Origin: Madurella fahalii
Taxonomy: Eukaryota; Ascomycota; Sordariomycetes; Sordariales
Direction of reading: 5' to 3'
NCBI GenBank assembly: GCA_029876055.1
Contig: CM056874.1
Span: 9,355,785 to 9,419,784 of the forward strand
Length of the DNA stretch: 64,000 bases
Within the stretch, counting starts at the first letter, position 1, and every line of letters begins with the position of its first letter. The notes below the pieces were generated by a model. It searched no databases. It was not told the origin of the DNA and saw nothing but the letters and a program-made list of their open reading frames with translations. A program made the translations under genes and the position numbers. Shown here one piece after another: positions 10,820 to 23,578 of the stretch.

Positions 10820-11878
10820 TTCGATTGATGCCTTTTGCTATGTTTTTCGGCTCGAATTGACCGTGATGTAATGGATTGAATTGTCGTCGAATTGTATGTA
10901 AACCGTGTAGATGGGTGGTACGTTCGTATGTGGATTACGTTAGAGTTTACGAGTTGACTACACTATACCGCTGATTTTGTAGTTGCGCTTAGCCTGCGAT
11001 AGTGGAGTGAAATTCCTGATTGGATTCTGGGGTTGGCTCCTATGCGAGAATGGTGGAGCTGTCCTGGTGTTTGACAGCTATAACGTTGTCACGTCAAAAA
11101 TGCCAAGGCACTAAAGCTGCGCACGCGCGCGCATATTTGATCTATGAAAACCACTACGAAAACCACGAGGTTAGAATATAGCCTGCTGTAAGCCACACAA
11201 CGACCTAGTTTTAAAGTAATTCCCTAACCTTAATGGGTAGGATAGATTTGCATTGTTATTTGCCTAGCTACCTATTGCTAACTAGTGTGGGGGCACCTAG
11301 TGGAGGAGGAAACCCAGCGCACTGAAGTGAAAAACTCGGTCTCAACCTAGTCTCAGGTTCTCAGCCACAGCTCTGGCGCTTGGCGTTTTAACCCATGTAT
11401 CTATAGGTCGCAAAAAAACCCGCATCTGTAATCAGCCAATCAGAATCGCAATGCAAATACAGCGTTGTTCCGAAGGCCATTTCTGAAGACCCACATGTAC
11501 ATACACACAAGCCAGCCGCTCGCAGCTGGCTACACCTGGCCTTCGAATTGAGTCTATGCACCAGAGAACTATCTCAACCCTGCCCTGTAAGCTCCAAACC
11601 CTGTGCTTTCTCTTATGGCTGGCCCTGCATGTGGGTCCTAAGCAGTAGCACTACCCCAGTTGCCAGCTGTCGAATGGGCATCGATCGGCCATTGCCGGTA
11701 TTTTGGGAATTCATGGAATTAGACGTATCTTCGGATACCGCATAGAGCCTATTTGTGAGCATAGCTGTGGAGGGACATTGCCTTAAAGCCGTAGCGGACT
11801 GCAATGACGAATGCAATGACGACAGGAAAACGTACACCGCGTCAATTTTGGAATGACCAGGATTGTTAGATTGTAATT
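10820..11878. other. Intergenic, no gene recognised
   Basis: Ordinary composition on the left, with an alternating purine-pyrimidine GCGCACGCGCGCGC run near 11,120. Open frames around 11,548-11,837 overlap on both strands and have no coding character. I see no RNA gene or transposon coding sequence. Confidence 0.35.
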
Positions 11879-12374
11879 AGTGAAATGGCGCAGATACACT
11901 TATCTACACCCACATTTCTAATAAATCAAAGGGGAGGGCAAATATCTGGACAGTGAAATGGTGCAGAAACACACATCTACACCCACATACCCACCGAAAC
12001 AAGGGAGAGGGCAAAGATAGTCAAATGCCAGACAGACAAGATAGACAAAACAGGCCAGACGACACCACCAACAATTGGGTCCCTATAGCCTAAATAAGGT
12101 CAAAACAACATGTGCAGATAGAGCTCCCTCTGATCAGAGGGAGATCACTTTACACGCAAAGAAAGCTCGTCAATTGAGCCTGCATCAGGTGTGGAAAAGA
12201 GTGCTGAATTGGTTCCTCTGTCTGAGGAGTAATGGCTAGGACGGCCCTACTTATAGACTGAAAGAAAAATGTGTCTACGGCAAGTTCCAGCCGTCGAGGC
12301 ACCATCCTAGCAACTGTGCCCCTCTAACCAGAGGGACCTTGCCCTCTGGTAACTGTTTTCCCCAACTCATTATA
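11879..12374 (-). repeat. Dispersed repeat copy 2, with partial tandem duplication of one edge
   Basis: This is the reverse complement of the repeat at 90-770 without the nested LTR. The main copy is 11,946-12,374. The segment 11,879-11,945 repeats about 67 bp of the same edge (GTGAAATGG then CGCAGATACAC, versus GTGAAATGGTGCAGAAACAC), so the edge is tandemly duplicated. It contains a perfect 20-bp palindrome at 12,124-12,143 and a 16-bp variant CCCTCTAACCAGAGGG at 12,320-12,335. Confidence 0.7.
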
Positions 12375-12899
12375 AAGATCTTTAGTTAACTCGGCGAGAT
12401 TATTATATTCATAGGTACGAAGCTTGTAGTTAGGTTGTAGATTCGATAACAGCTTAGATAGGTCTCGTGGTCACCGATATCGAAGTTATCGGCATCGAAA
12501 TCAATTGTAGGAAGCTTGGGAACAGCTATATCTAGCCTAAATTAGCACTAGAATAGGTACTAGAATAAGTTTTATAGAAGTGCTTACTTAGAAACAACTA
12601 TATACGCAGTTATGTATGCGATTAAGGCGGTTCTAAAGCTCTTATCAGTGTTGTTGTAGGTAAGATAGAAAGGTAGTTGTATGATAGTAATGGTGTAGAA
12701 TGGAAAATAAGACGGTGAGGGCAATAGAGTGGTAGAATCAATCTAGATTAGGCTTAGCGTAGAGGAGGTGGTAGGTGCGTAGATAGGCGGGCTATAGTAT
12801 GGTTAGGCATTTATTACAGTTCGAAAAGGCTGTCTTCTATATCATTCACAACCTTCATTCCCCGTTCTCTAGGACCGTTGCCTCCGGCGGTATACTAGC
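12375..12899. other. AT-rich relic upstream of STAND pseudogene
   Basis: TA-rich, RIP-like DNA. The minus strand from about 12,515 to 12,370 reads without stops (VPKLPTIDFDADNFDIGDHE) and may be a fragment of a captured or transposon gene that I do not recognise. The right end (12,800-12,899) is probably the leader of the gene starting at 12,900. Confidence 0.3.
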
Positions 12900-15081
12900 A
12901 TGGATCCGCTATCGGTTATCGCATCGACGATCGCCATCGCTCAAGCGCTCGGTTTCGGTATCAAGAAATGCAAGAGCTTTGCCAACTCCTCTGTCGAGTT
13001 CTGCGACATGCTTAACGAGCTATCAACCCTACAAGGATGGTTAGACCAGCTTTGCGCCCTCAATGTATCAGGCAACATGGTACCTGCCAATGTTATTGAC
13101 AGCCTTCGGACAGTCAGGACCGAACTCCAACTCGTGGTGGACGAGATGAATTATATAGCTACAAGGTTCCTGGATCATGACCATAGAAAGCTCGACAGCA
13201 ACGAGAAGCACAAAATATCTACGTTATCCTGGCAGCGACACCGTAGAATGGTCCCCCAGCTAAGAGACCGTGCTAAACGCTGCCGTGAAGAATTGTCTAC
13301 TTGCATTGGCCTACTCAGCCTATCTCAACAGTAAGAGCCCCTTAAGATCCAGGCGCTGTTTGAACAATTCTAACACACAATTCTAACACCCCGAAAGGCT
13401 TCAGCACGGCAGACTAACACCCCGAAAGGCTTCAGCACGGCAGAGCCATTCTCGAGATCCAGGAGATAGCGGAGTCATCTAGCCACGCACTCGATCAGCA
13501 GCTTAGTAACATTCTCAACATCTCACAGGACCACAACTCCATCGTGTCATCCACATTGTCGCGCCTAGAGACGCGCATCGATACTATCGCCTCACATCTC
13601 TCAACGACACTCCCAAACCAGCCAGAAACCAACTCGAACTTCAAGTCGCAAGGTGCTAGCACCGGTGCACGGAGTTCAGTGGTTCACATGCAGACGGCCC
13701 TTCGCCAAGCATGCGCCAGGTACTGCAAATGCCAATGCCATACAATGTCAACAGTTCGCATGCCACCTTGGGCGCGGTCGTTGGTTGGATCACTTGTGCT
13801 GCAGTATAACGGGGCCGTTGCGTTTCGCGCAAATGCCTGCGATGTCGTAGCATGTCACTCGAATGGCAGGAGGCTGGCTAGCGTCGGGTACATTTTCCCA
13901 ACGTGGCTGTTTGGTCGTGCCATGTCCGTATAGGTGGGCTGGAGCTCCTTGACGAATGCGGGTGCCTCTCTGCACCTGTTGATGCCGACGCTGATGCGCC
14001 CTAATCTCTCGATTTGGCGTGCAATGCATTCCCACGACCTCGCTTGGTTGAGCAATAAGATTGCAAACAAGGAGCTTCTCCCTACGGACATTGATGGCTC
14101 GGGGGATGGGATCCTCCAGGTGAGTGGCTAGGTACCTTTAGAAGAGCCTTCAAAAGACAGTACTAACATTCTATGCTATCTACCTATATTAACTCTTACA
14201 GACCACCGTCCGCCTTGGTCACCGTGCCGTAGCTGCGTTTCTTCTCGACATGGGCTTCAAAGGCTCGTTTATAGACTTAAATGGCACGAGAGTACAGTAT
14301 AGTATTTTTTGCACCTAACAGCGTGTCCAAATCGGAGAGGTAGGGAGCTGACGCTTGCTGATATAAAAGGACTGCGATCGGGATTGCAAAACGACAGCTC
14401 CTGCTCGGTGGCATCCAAGGAGCGTCAGCAGATGAGTTGAGTCTATACAAACGGATTCTTGCGACCGAGGACGATTCAACCGAGATTTCAACCATAATCC
14501 GGGATTCCGTCATAGGTGTCAGCGAAATGCCACTCGAGGACGCATTGGCCGCGGAACCCCGGCAGATCAACGTGCTTGACGACGCTGGATATGCCCCTGT
14601 ACACTGGGCAGTGATTCGAAATGACGTCCAAAAACCAAGATACTACTTCAGCATGGGGCGGCTGTAGACATCCAAACAGGCCTTGATCAGCAGACACCTC
14701 TCTATCTCGTGGCTGGTACGGAGGTCTCGGACGCGTCACAAGAACTTCTTCTACTCCTGCTGCAAAACGGTGCGAATCCACGCGCGAGGGACTTTCGAGG
14801 CTCAACACCACTACACGAAGCCGTCCAGACAAGTCTAGAAAGTGTAAGGATGTTGCTTGAGGCGGGTGCTAATCCGAACACAAAAGACCACCTCGGTTGC
14901 ACGCCTCTGCATTACCTACCGCCCTGCAAGGTCTTCGAAGCTAGTATTGCAACCTCCAACGGAGCCGCCCGGGCATGGGAATATCCAGCTTTTATTCCAA
15001 GAGAACCGAAAACGGTGTGCGGGCAAATCATCTCGGAGCTCGTCCAAGCCGGCGCTGACTGCGAGATCAAGAACAGTGATG
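12900..15081 (+). pseudogene. STAND-type N-terminus plus ankyrin repeats, broken gene
   Basis: Exon 1 (12,900-13,330) starts MDPLSVIASTIAIAQALGFG, the fungal STAND N-terminal domain. Intron 1 is 13,331-13,443, exon 2 is 13,444-14,119, intron 2 is 14,120-14,201, and exon 3 follows. Exon 2 holds a CxCxCH-containing region and YIFPTWLFGRAMS, as in fungal ankyrin proteins without NACHT. Ankyrin repeats lie at about 14,550-15,000 (LDDAGYAPVHWAV, DFRGSTPLHEAV, DHLGCTPLHYL). The reading is broken by TAG at 13,931, TAA at 14,316 and frame changes between 14,316 and 14,437 and near 14,632. At 15,082 the dispersed repeat replaces the 3' end, and its translation would be the new tail. No NACHT motif is seen. 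The TAG at 13,931 is consistent with CAG-to-TAG change, so mild RIP is possible. Confidence 0.8.
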
Positions 15082-15496
15082 GTGAAATGGTGCAGAAACA
15101 CACATCTACACCCACATACCCACCAAAAACAAGGGGGAGGGCAAAGACGGCCAAATGCCCGACAGACAAGATAGACAAGACAGGCCAGGCGACACCACTA
15201 CAAATCGGGTCCCTGCAGCCTAAACAAGGTTAAAACAACATGTGTAGATAGAGCTCCCTCTGATTAGAGGGAGATCGCTTTGCACGCAGGGAGAGCTCGT
15301 CAATTGAGCTTGTAACAAGTGTGAAGAAAGGTACTGAATTCATTGTCCTGTCTAAGGAGCAATGGCCAGGACGGCCCTACTTATGGTGCGAAAGAAAAAT
15401 GGGTCCACGGCAAGTTCCAGCCCCTAGGCACTATCCTAGCAACTGTGTCCCTCTGATCAGAGGGACCCTGCCCTCTGGGGACTGTTTTCCTTAACT
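15082..15496 (-). repeat. Dispersed repeat copy 3, inserted in the ankyrin gene
   Basis: Reverse complement relative to copy 1. It starts at GTGAAATGGTGCAG directly inside the ankyrin coding sequence and ends at CTGTTTTCCTTAAC. It is about 415 bp, close to full length. Palindromes are at 15,254-15,273 (one C-to-T change) and 15,447-15,466 (perfect). This copy is only lightly mutated compared with copy 4. Confidence 0.75.
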
Positions 15497-18400
15497 TAAA
15501 CTTCCCTTACGAGTCTGTGTACTGCTCCGGCTAGCAGACTCGCCTTCCTTGTCAATACCATCTACCTAGGGGCTATCAAACTAAGTACGAGCCGATCTTC
15601 CCTTGTTTCCTGTTCTTCCTGCCCCCTATTCATTATAACGCTGCTGGCGCCGGGTAGCCCGAAGAGCGCGTTTAAGGTTTATAGAGTGTACTTGAGTCTG
15701 ACGGATACGCTTGGCCTCCCTGGTATATTCCCGCTCTAGGGCAGCCTATCCCCAGTACTAGGGCGGATATTCCGGTGAATAGTAGACGTCGGGGGACTGA
15801 GAATAGTCGTATATAGGCGGGCAGACGTGTCTCTCAGGCGTTGTAGGGCGCGAAGGCTCCTTACTACTACGTTTGGTACTGCTGACGGTGCAGTTATAAG
15901 TCTGCTTGGTAGACGGGATGGGGAAGTCTGGTGAAATCTCTCTGCGACGTTTTACCTGGGTTGTCCCTCTGTCTAGAGAAGTCTGGGCCAGAATAAGGGC
16001 CTGTTGGGCTAGTAGAGCTAGGGCGTCCCCGTCGTCAACGTCTATAGGAGAGGAAGGTGGTGCTCTCTAGGGCGTTATAGGATGCGAGTTAAGGACTAGG
16101 GTTTAACTAGCTTCCGGGGCTCCTTAAGCGGCAGCATCATCTAGCCGGGCCCGTTATGTTCTAATTAGAGCGGCGCTCTTGGACGCGAGGTCCTCCCAGC
16201 TCTCTATAGGCATCTCGTTTATAATAGACATATACGGGTCCTCAGTATTACCCTAGAACAAATTCGAGGCTTTTAGTATAGAGAAGCCGGACGGCACTGT
16301 AAATAGCGTGCTCGGGGTAGTATTTGTCGGGTTAGAGGGGAAATGCTGTCCAATTAACGGTCTAAATATCTATTTCCATTCGTTGATTATAGACTGGATA
16401 GCTAGGGGGTGTCTTTTAAGGATAGCCAGCTGGAACGTTACTATGGTATTATAGTCTGGGTAATTAAGGTTAGTAGGCCGAATGTAATCGTTATCTCCCT
16501 CGTAGCCAAGTACATTGCAAACCAGTGCCTTCTATTTATAGAGTATAGCCTCTTTACAGATACTAGGACCCTTTAGATTCGAGTAGACATGGCTTTTCTA
16601 CTAGGAGGGAAGTATTGCGGGTCCGTCTAGACGAGCTTTCTAGAGAAAGAAGCGAGTAAACTCCACTACCTAGATGCTATACTCCTATCCTCCCTTCTAT
16701 TTAGGATAGGCTGAAAACATACTATATCAAAAGTACTCCTTTAGGTTAGAAAGGGAGTCCGATATATTACGAACCTTGATCTAGACTCGGTTTAGAAAAT
16801 CGCGAAGACTCCTATTATCAAATATCTTATAGGAGTTAAATTAAGTAAAGTAGGTATATACCTAATCGTAGATCGTTAAAGTCTAGTAATTACCGTTAAG
16901 GTAGTACGGAATGACCTAAAAGCACTTACTAGCTACCTCCCTTCTAAGTGCTCTATAGGCTAAACGATCGCTATAGTCGTCCTGGTTAGATACGGTGCTT
17001 AGGGCGATCCAGATAAGCCTCTTAAACGAAGCTAAGGCGAATTTCAGGAAGTCTTGAAGTAATGTATAGTCTAACCAATAACGCTGAACTATTATACCCT
17101 TAATATTAAAAAGGCTTATTCTAATCTCCTCCTAGGTCCTATCAAAGAAAGCCGTCCTCTTTCTAGGAGGAATATAGCTAGGGAAGAGGTAACGGAAGAT
17201 AGTATCGTTGCTAGGCTCCGAGAAGTACGAGCTAGCGATCTAGGCTGGCCGTCTGCCGATAACTTCAGGAGTATACCGAATACGACGTTTGATAGGGGTA
17301 AATAGCTTATGAGGTTCGCTGTTCGTCGGGATAATCTTGTTGTTAGGGCCAAGGACTTTATAGCGAAGCATCTATCGCCGGTATATATCCTTTCTATCTA
17401 GGGGAGGGCAGGGAGTATTACTACGAAGTAGCCGATTTACTAAAGTAAACGGGAGTTCTGGGCGAGACTGTCTATCCCTAAGTTGCGAGATTGGCTGAGA
17501 TACCGAGCGAAGGGCTACTATATAAGAAGTCGGCAGTTCTGGGGCAGATCCTTCTCTCTATATAATAGGCGATTACGTCTTCCTCCGGTTAGAGGGGGAA
17601 TATAGTTTTTACTAAAGAAAAATCAGAAGATAGGTGGTAACTGTGATAGTCGTGGGTTCGCTTTGTCTGATGAGAGAGCTGAAGGTCGGGCCAAGAGAGG
17701 GAGGTTTGGGCTAATAAATACCCTAAAACTATCTCTCTGGCACCCGTTTTGATCCTGTTTCTTTTCCTACTGAATCTCATATACTTTGTACTGCCCTAAA
17801 GGTTTTCCTGGGTCGTAACCTCTTCCGTTTGTTTATCTGATCCCTTCCTACTATAGTTATCGTTTTCCAGCCTATAGTAGTAAAAGAAGCCTTTCCTGAG
17901 CCTCTGGAAGGTCCTATAGGTGTTGTTTGTCTTTTGTCCAATCTCTTTTGAGACAAGCGACCTGGACAGGCAGTCAGAAGTCGTTAGATTCTGTTAGCTA
18001 GGCCTTATTCTAGCTACGAATTTGTTGAGGGTAGCGATCTTTTGATGTGGCTGAGAGTTACTGGATTGCGTCTTGCCCTTCTTCCTGAGTATGTGAGGAG
18101 GGCCTTGATAGTTAGGAGATAGAGGTACTGTTGAAGGCTAAATAGACCTCTTCTTCCCTCTTCTACTTCCCTTTCGAATCTATATATTGCTCCGGCTAGT
18201 AGATTCGTATATCAAAATACTATAGCGTTACCTTGGGAGGACCAAAAGACTCGGTAGCCGGATTACGTCGTCGACCCTGAACTTGCTCCTCTCGTCCCTT
18301 ACAAATCTGATCACCCTATCGACTTGACTCACATTCCTCGCTGTCTTACCGATACTCCTCGTCAGTATGTTTGGACGGTCCGCTCTGATCGTACCGACCT

Positions 18401-18530
18401 GCTGCGCTCTGAGGATGCTATTGAGCCTGAACAGATGAACTCTACGATGTAGAGTATCCTGCCGCTTATTAAATTCTTCCCTTTTGAGAAGACTTCGATT
18501 CCGTACCTCGTCTGGCATTGTTACGAGTTG
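15497..18530 (-). pseudogene. Unrecognised coding relic, RIP-decayed (3' part of or next to gypsy relic)
   Basis: Between about 17,400 and 15,600 the minus strand keeps one coding-like frame, with TAG stops at presumed Trp/Gln positions (for example RYKVLGPNNKIIPTNSEPH, KRTAFFDRT, then MSIINEMPIESWEDLASKSA). I do not recognise the family. It lies downstream of the pol relic in the same orientation, so it may be an extra open frame of that element or a separate one. A 96-residue open frame at 18,518-18,228 (basic, Arg-rich) is also unassigned. A 33-bp hairpin occurs at 15,510-15,542 and again at 18,175-18,207. Confidence 0.45.
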
Positions 18531-18539
18531 ACAGGTTTG

Positions 18540-18720
18540 AACCTCGGCCCGTTGTGGGCCACCTTGTCATGTGATCTTGGCTCGTTGGGGGTCAACTTTG
18601 TCACATAAATAGTGTAGTTCTTCCGCCCTCACTTGCTTTGAGGGACGAGCAAAAACCAAAACCTTACATCGTCTTTTTGCTTCGCAACAGGCATCTTCCA
18701 GTAGACTTTTCGATGTAGCT
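18540..18720 (+). promoter_or_regulatory. Less-decayed segment with TATA-like box, possible LTR or leader
   Basis: This stretch keeps normal CA content and has CACATAAATAGTGTAG, a TATA-like box, about 60 nt before a run of pyrimidine-rich DNA. It could be an LTR promoter fragment or the leader of something on the plus strand. No matching copy is seen elsewhere in the window, so the assignment is weak. Confidence 0.25.
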
Positions 18721-18757
18721 CCAGCTATAGCAGTTCCTCAAGCTGTTGCCATTGCTT

Positions 18758-19288
18758 CTAGCCGATTTTAGGGCTAGTGGTAACCGTTAGTAGCGGACTT
18801 TCAAGGACGTTATTGTCGAATAGTATAACGGACTTCCCTTTAGTCGTTAGATATTCGAGACTACCCTCCTTCGTCATCACCGGGTTAATAGGCTCTTTGT
18901 GTAAGCTTTCGGCGGACAGTAAGTATTGTATCTCTCTAACTAGACGAAGGCTGACCCTTTTTATAGCAATCAGTTTCCCTACGAGAGCTGCAAGCTTGCT
19001 TACGCACGTTCGACAACGGAGATATACCATCCTCTCGATACCTTCTATAGGACTCGCGTCTATGTTATATAGCCTTTCTTTGGGTGTATATCCTATCTTC
19101 GAGTTGATAGAGGCCGATATAGGAACTGTATCTTCATCAATAAGAAATGCTTTTAGTCCAAGGATAGCAAATAGGTTAATATACCGATTTGGAGTATAAG
19201 GGCGTCCTATAACAACATGCGTTCGACAAAGGCTTATTCCGAGAAGCTGGGTCCGGAGATTGTTGTAGACTTTAATACTGTCCTCCAC
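18758..19288 (-). other. Stop-free 176-codon frame in gypsy relic, unassigned
   Basis: The frame (MEDSIKVYNNLRTQLLGISL..., later KEGSLEYLTTKGKSVILF) runs without a stop through a zone where other frames carry many TAGs. It lies 3' of the integrase relic on the same strand, so it may be the C-terminal or an additional product of the element. I recognise no domain. It may be the least damaged piece, or an artefact of base bias. Confidence 0.3.
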
Positions 19289-22200
19289 GAATAGTCTGAG
19301 AGATATTGTAACGGAATTTGCTGTAGCGATCGGAAATGAGGTGGTGTTCCTTTAGACAGAGGGGGAGGATAAAAGAAACGGTTATAATAGTTATAGTAGG
19401 AGAGATACGAATATATCTTAGGGAGGGAGTCTAGGCAGGCTGATAGTAAAATAACGCTTTAACCTCTATCGCTTCTTTAGAACCCCGGTGGTTTTCCTCT
19501 TGTTAACTCGACAACCAATCGAGATTTTGTTCGAGGTCGTATCCTATCCCCGTTTTATCTCTTACTTCTGTCCTGGTCCTCTCTGGTTAGAGAGATATCG
19601 TTGTCTGCTCGGCCGGCAGTTACCTATAGGATTGGCAATTCCACGATTTCTATTGTCTTATCTGTCTCTAGTGCCGGGGCTATTGAGGTCTACGGTAGCC
19701 GGATTGGTATATTTCCTGGCTAAAGTGGCTCGTTATCCTGGGATACGAGTATTCTATTAAGGCGAAAGAACTTTTTAACCCTGTTGGCTGCAAAGGGGGT
19801 CTCAATAGAGATACTATCGAGTGTCTTTAGGAGATAGATGTTATTGTCCTTGACTTCCCTGACAATAAAGGGACCCTTCCAACGGTACTAGAACTTGCGG
19901 AATATACTTATATCGATCCTTTGGACTATATTGTAGACTAGGACGAGATCTTCCTCGTTAACTTATCCCTCTTTGGGCTGTAGACGGTGCTTGCCTACTG
20001 TATCTCGCCTATCTGCTAACTTCTTCCGGGCTGTATTGACCCGGTCCGTTGTAATATCTATATTATACTGGTTGTGCTGAAGGACTTTAACTCTTAGCTC
20101 AACTAGTTGTACCCTTGCCTCTTTCTAACTCGTCTACCTCTCTATATAGAGGGAGACAACATCTTCCTAGTTGAGTAATCGCTAAAAAGGTACATCGTTC
20201 TCGATCGGAGAGATAGGGTTATATCCGTATACGAGGAAGAAGGGAGTAAATTTTATCGAGTTCCGGATGGTAGTCCTGTCCGCTATAAGGATGTAAGGTA
20301 GGAGACACTTATAGTTTTTGCCTGTCCCTCCTATTATCTTTGCTAGCGATAAGATAATAAGTATATAGCCTGCCTTAGAAGTCCTATTCGCCTTTGAATT
20401 GTACGGCGAGATAGCTATACGTTGAACCGATATCTCCTGGAGAATCTGCTATGTCTCTGCCTTGAATTCGGATCCTCTATCGATAATTACTCGTATTAGG
20501 AGCCCCTAATGAAGTAAGATAGACCGCTTGATAAAGTCCGCTATAGGCGTTACAAGCTTCCTTATTAGGAGGACTACTTCTATAAAACTAGTATTATTGT
20601 AGCGAGCTTCTAGAAGGTATCCTGTATACTTGTTTTTATGTTGAATGTACTGTATATCGAGTTTCTAGATAGTAAACGGCTAGGAGGCTTCTGTAATAAT
20701 ATAGATTGACGGATCGTTAAAGCGTTTAGGTGCCTACTTCTGACATTGCTTATATAATCGAATCTACTTATCGATACTGATGTATATCCCCTTCTAGTAA
20801 TAGTAGTCTGTAATCCGCCGATATGTGCTCTCCCGTTCTCAATAGCCGACCTCGTCGTGATATACGAGGAAGACCTTCTACTGCTCTACTGCTATGTCTA
20901 TAATGCGCCGAGGCCTCTGGTTAGAGGTACGGGGAGGAAGAAATAAGTGTCTACCTTTAACAATATACTTTAACACCTCTGTCTTGAATCGCCGTCTCCT
21001 CTATATAGGTCTGATATAAGTTAGTTCGGACAGTATTATCAAATACTATACGATTTACCGCGATTTTTCCGAGTAGCCTTCGGCTAATTCCTGTAGGACA
21101 AGACAATTATCTTTATCCGCCTCGATGATTGTATAGGTAAAGATCTGAGTATCTACCTAGTCGTCAATATCACCTTCGACGTCCTTCTCTATCTGGTTAG
21201 AGGGGCCAGGCAGTTTTCGGGATAAAGAGTCCGTTATAGTATTCCTAGACCCTGGGATATGCTTAACGTTGAAGTCGAATAGACGGATCTAAGTAATCTA
21301 CTGTATTATAAGCGCTCCTAGTACGTCATTTGTAGCTCTATTGAATTGATGGACAAGGACTAGAGCGTCGGTTTCAATAACAAAATAGATGCTAAATAGG
21401 TATTAGCGGAACCGCTTAAAAAGGTATAGAACTCCTCTAAGCTCCTGTTTAGTAGTATTATATCGTTTCTCTGCCTCTAACTATATCCCACTCTCGAATC
21501 TATAGGGATGACGCTTTAAATCGGGTCCAAACTGCTTAATAACGCCGCCCTATCCTTCTAGACTTATATCCGTTATAAGGAAAACCTCTCTGTACCGGTC
21601 GTTATTATAGACCAGTGCTGCCAGGACTGGCGCCGTTGTTATGTGGTCCTGGAGGGTCTTTATCGCTTTTCGATGGCTTTCCTCCTAGGCCTAGTTAGTG
21701 TCTTTTCTAGTTAGGAGATAGAGGGGATGAGCGATGATAGTAAAACCCCTAATCTATATTCGGTAGAACCTAATAAGCTCTAGGAAGGCCCGGACGTCCC
21801 TGACATCTCTATAGTATATCTATTTGCATATCTTGACGACTTTGCCTTTATCTGGAGAGCGACCTTCTGGGGAGTAAAGATATCTAAGGAGAACTGCCTT
21901 TCTTTAGCAAAACTGGGATTTGATAGCGGCTACTGTAGCTCCCGCTAGCTCGGCGTTTAACAACACTATATCGATGTTCTGAAGGTGCTCCACTATGTAG
22001 AGACGAAGGCCCTCTCTGGTTAGAGAGCTGCTGTAATCGTAACGCGGTCCTCGAATGCAGATATCGTCTAAATAGACTCGATAGACGTCGGGAATCAAGT
22101 TGTTGAAGATTCGTGTTATAGCTCTCTGGAACTGGGCTGGCGAATTTGTGCTGCCTTGCGGCAACGTTGTAAAGCGAAGTAGTCTAATAAGGGTTGAGAA

Positions 22201-23327
22201 GGTTGTCAAATCCCTGTTCTTTTCATTAAGACTGATATGATTGTAACCTGAGAAGATGTCGAGTAAAGAGAGGAGCAGATATCCTCCAAAGTCCTCGCTA
22301 AATTCCTTGCAGCTTGGCGGTATAAAGGCATCCCGAATAGTAACCTTATTAGCTTTTTGGGCGTCGTTGATTAGCCGTAGACCTCTGTCCTTCTTGACGA
22401 CGAGGAACCAGTTGTTTGTATAGGCGCTGTGGCCTTCCTCGAGGATCCCTCGATACAGTCGTTATCGTAAGAGATTAATAACCTTGGGTATCAGGGGTTT
22501 AGGGATTGGGATGTACTTTGACTTCTAAGCTTTGTATAGGATTGTCCTGATTGATTAAGGAGGAACAATTTCCGAGTCGATTCGCCTATATTCTGAAAAT
22601 TCCTAGGCCAAAGCCGCCTCCCTATTACGTAGGATATGGGTAAACATCTCGATCTCTACGTCACTTAGGATGCCTGAGACTTTAGTGACGATCTTATCGA
22701 GGTGTTCCTTCGTAAGCCGTGATCCCTCGGGGAGTCCACTGAACTATAGGGTAATAAGTTTGTCCTATTTAGACCCAAATCTTATCTTGGCTTCGGCAGC
22801 GGCTAGGCGCTTCTTCCTCCAGTGGAGGTCCCCTTCTGGGACTGAACTATCCGATAGCGCATTATCGACTGGCCGAACCTTAGTGGCGACGGTCTTCCGT
22901 ATCGTGAAGGAACGTAGTGCCTTCTTCAATTCCCTCTTTTCTCGGCGTCTCCTTGTCCGGTCAGAGGGTGGGGGGCATTTAATTGAATGAAAATAGGACA
23001 AACAACGATCCAGAAAGGGTAAAGAAGTGTATTCAAGGAAAAGTGTATAAAGATCTCGACCAGCAGTATCGTCTATAAAGCCAATGGGTATATCCCCTTC
23101 TTCAAGGTCAACCCAATTAGAGATTTCGTTTTCTGTCTATACTAATCCCTTGAGTACGGAGACGGCTAGTCAGTCCGTTAATACCCTCCTAACTGTCTCT
23201 TTGGAGACGATATAAGCCTTAATGATCTTATCTGCTATCGTGACGTTGGCTGAGATCAACCGCCCCTTCTCAAAGTCAAACGTCAAGTTAGTATCCTTGA
23301 AGAACGGTATCCTTAGGAGGATGTCGT

Positions 23328-23578
23328 TGTAAAGGGGTTATTCTGGGAATACGTTGAGGGAGATAGACTACGATGTCTTGATACCGAAAAGACCTGGACC
23401 AACAGGCGATATCTTGGTGAACAGCCTCCTATTAATTACATAGAGACTGATCCTTGCGGATTAGAAGTGCCCTACGTAAGAGAGTTCCCTCACGGGGTTC
23501 TTATCTATCCTGTATCGTAACATTATCCAGTATTATTCGGCAGGTCCTCCTGACCTTCGTCTAGAGACTCTCGTTATA
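23328..23578 (+). mobile_element. Solo LTR (TGTAA...TTATA family), copy A
   Basis: The 251-bp LTR starts TGTAAAGGGG and ends CTCTCGTTATA (ancestral TTACA). It is flanked by a perfect 5-bp duplication GTCGT (23,323-23,327 and 23,579-23,583), so it is a true insertion, here into the protease/RT part of a gypsy relic. It matches copies at 25,694-25,944 (inverted) and 28,962-29,212. Confidence 0.9.

Noticed and set aside
14277..14832. Minus-strand frames opposite the ankyrin pseudogene
   Set aside because: They are shadows of the ankyrin coding sequence.
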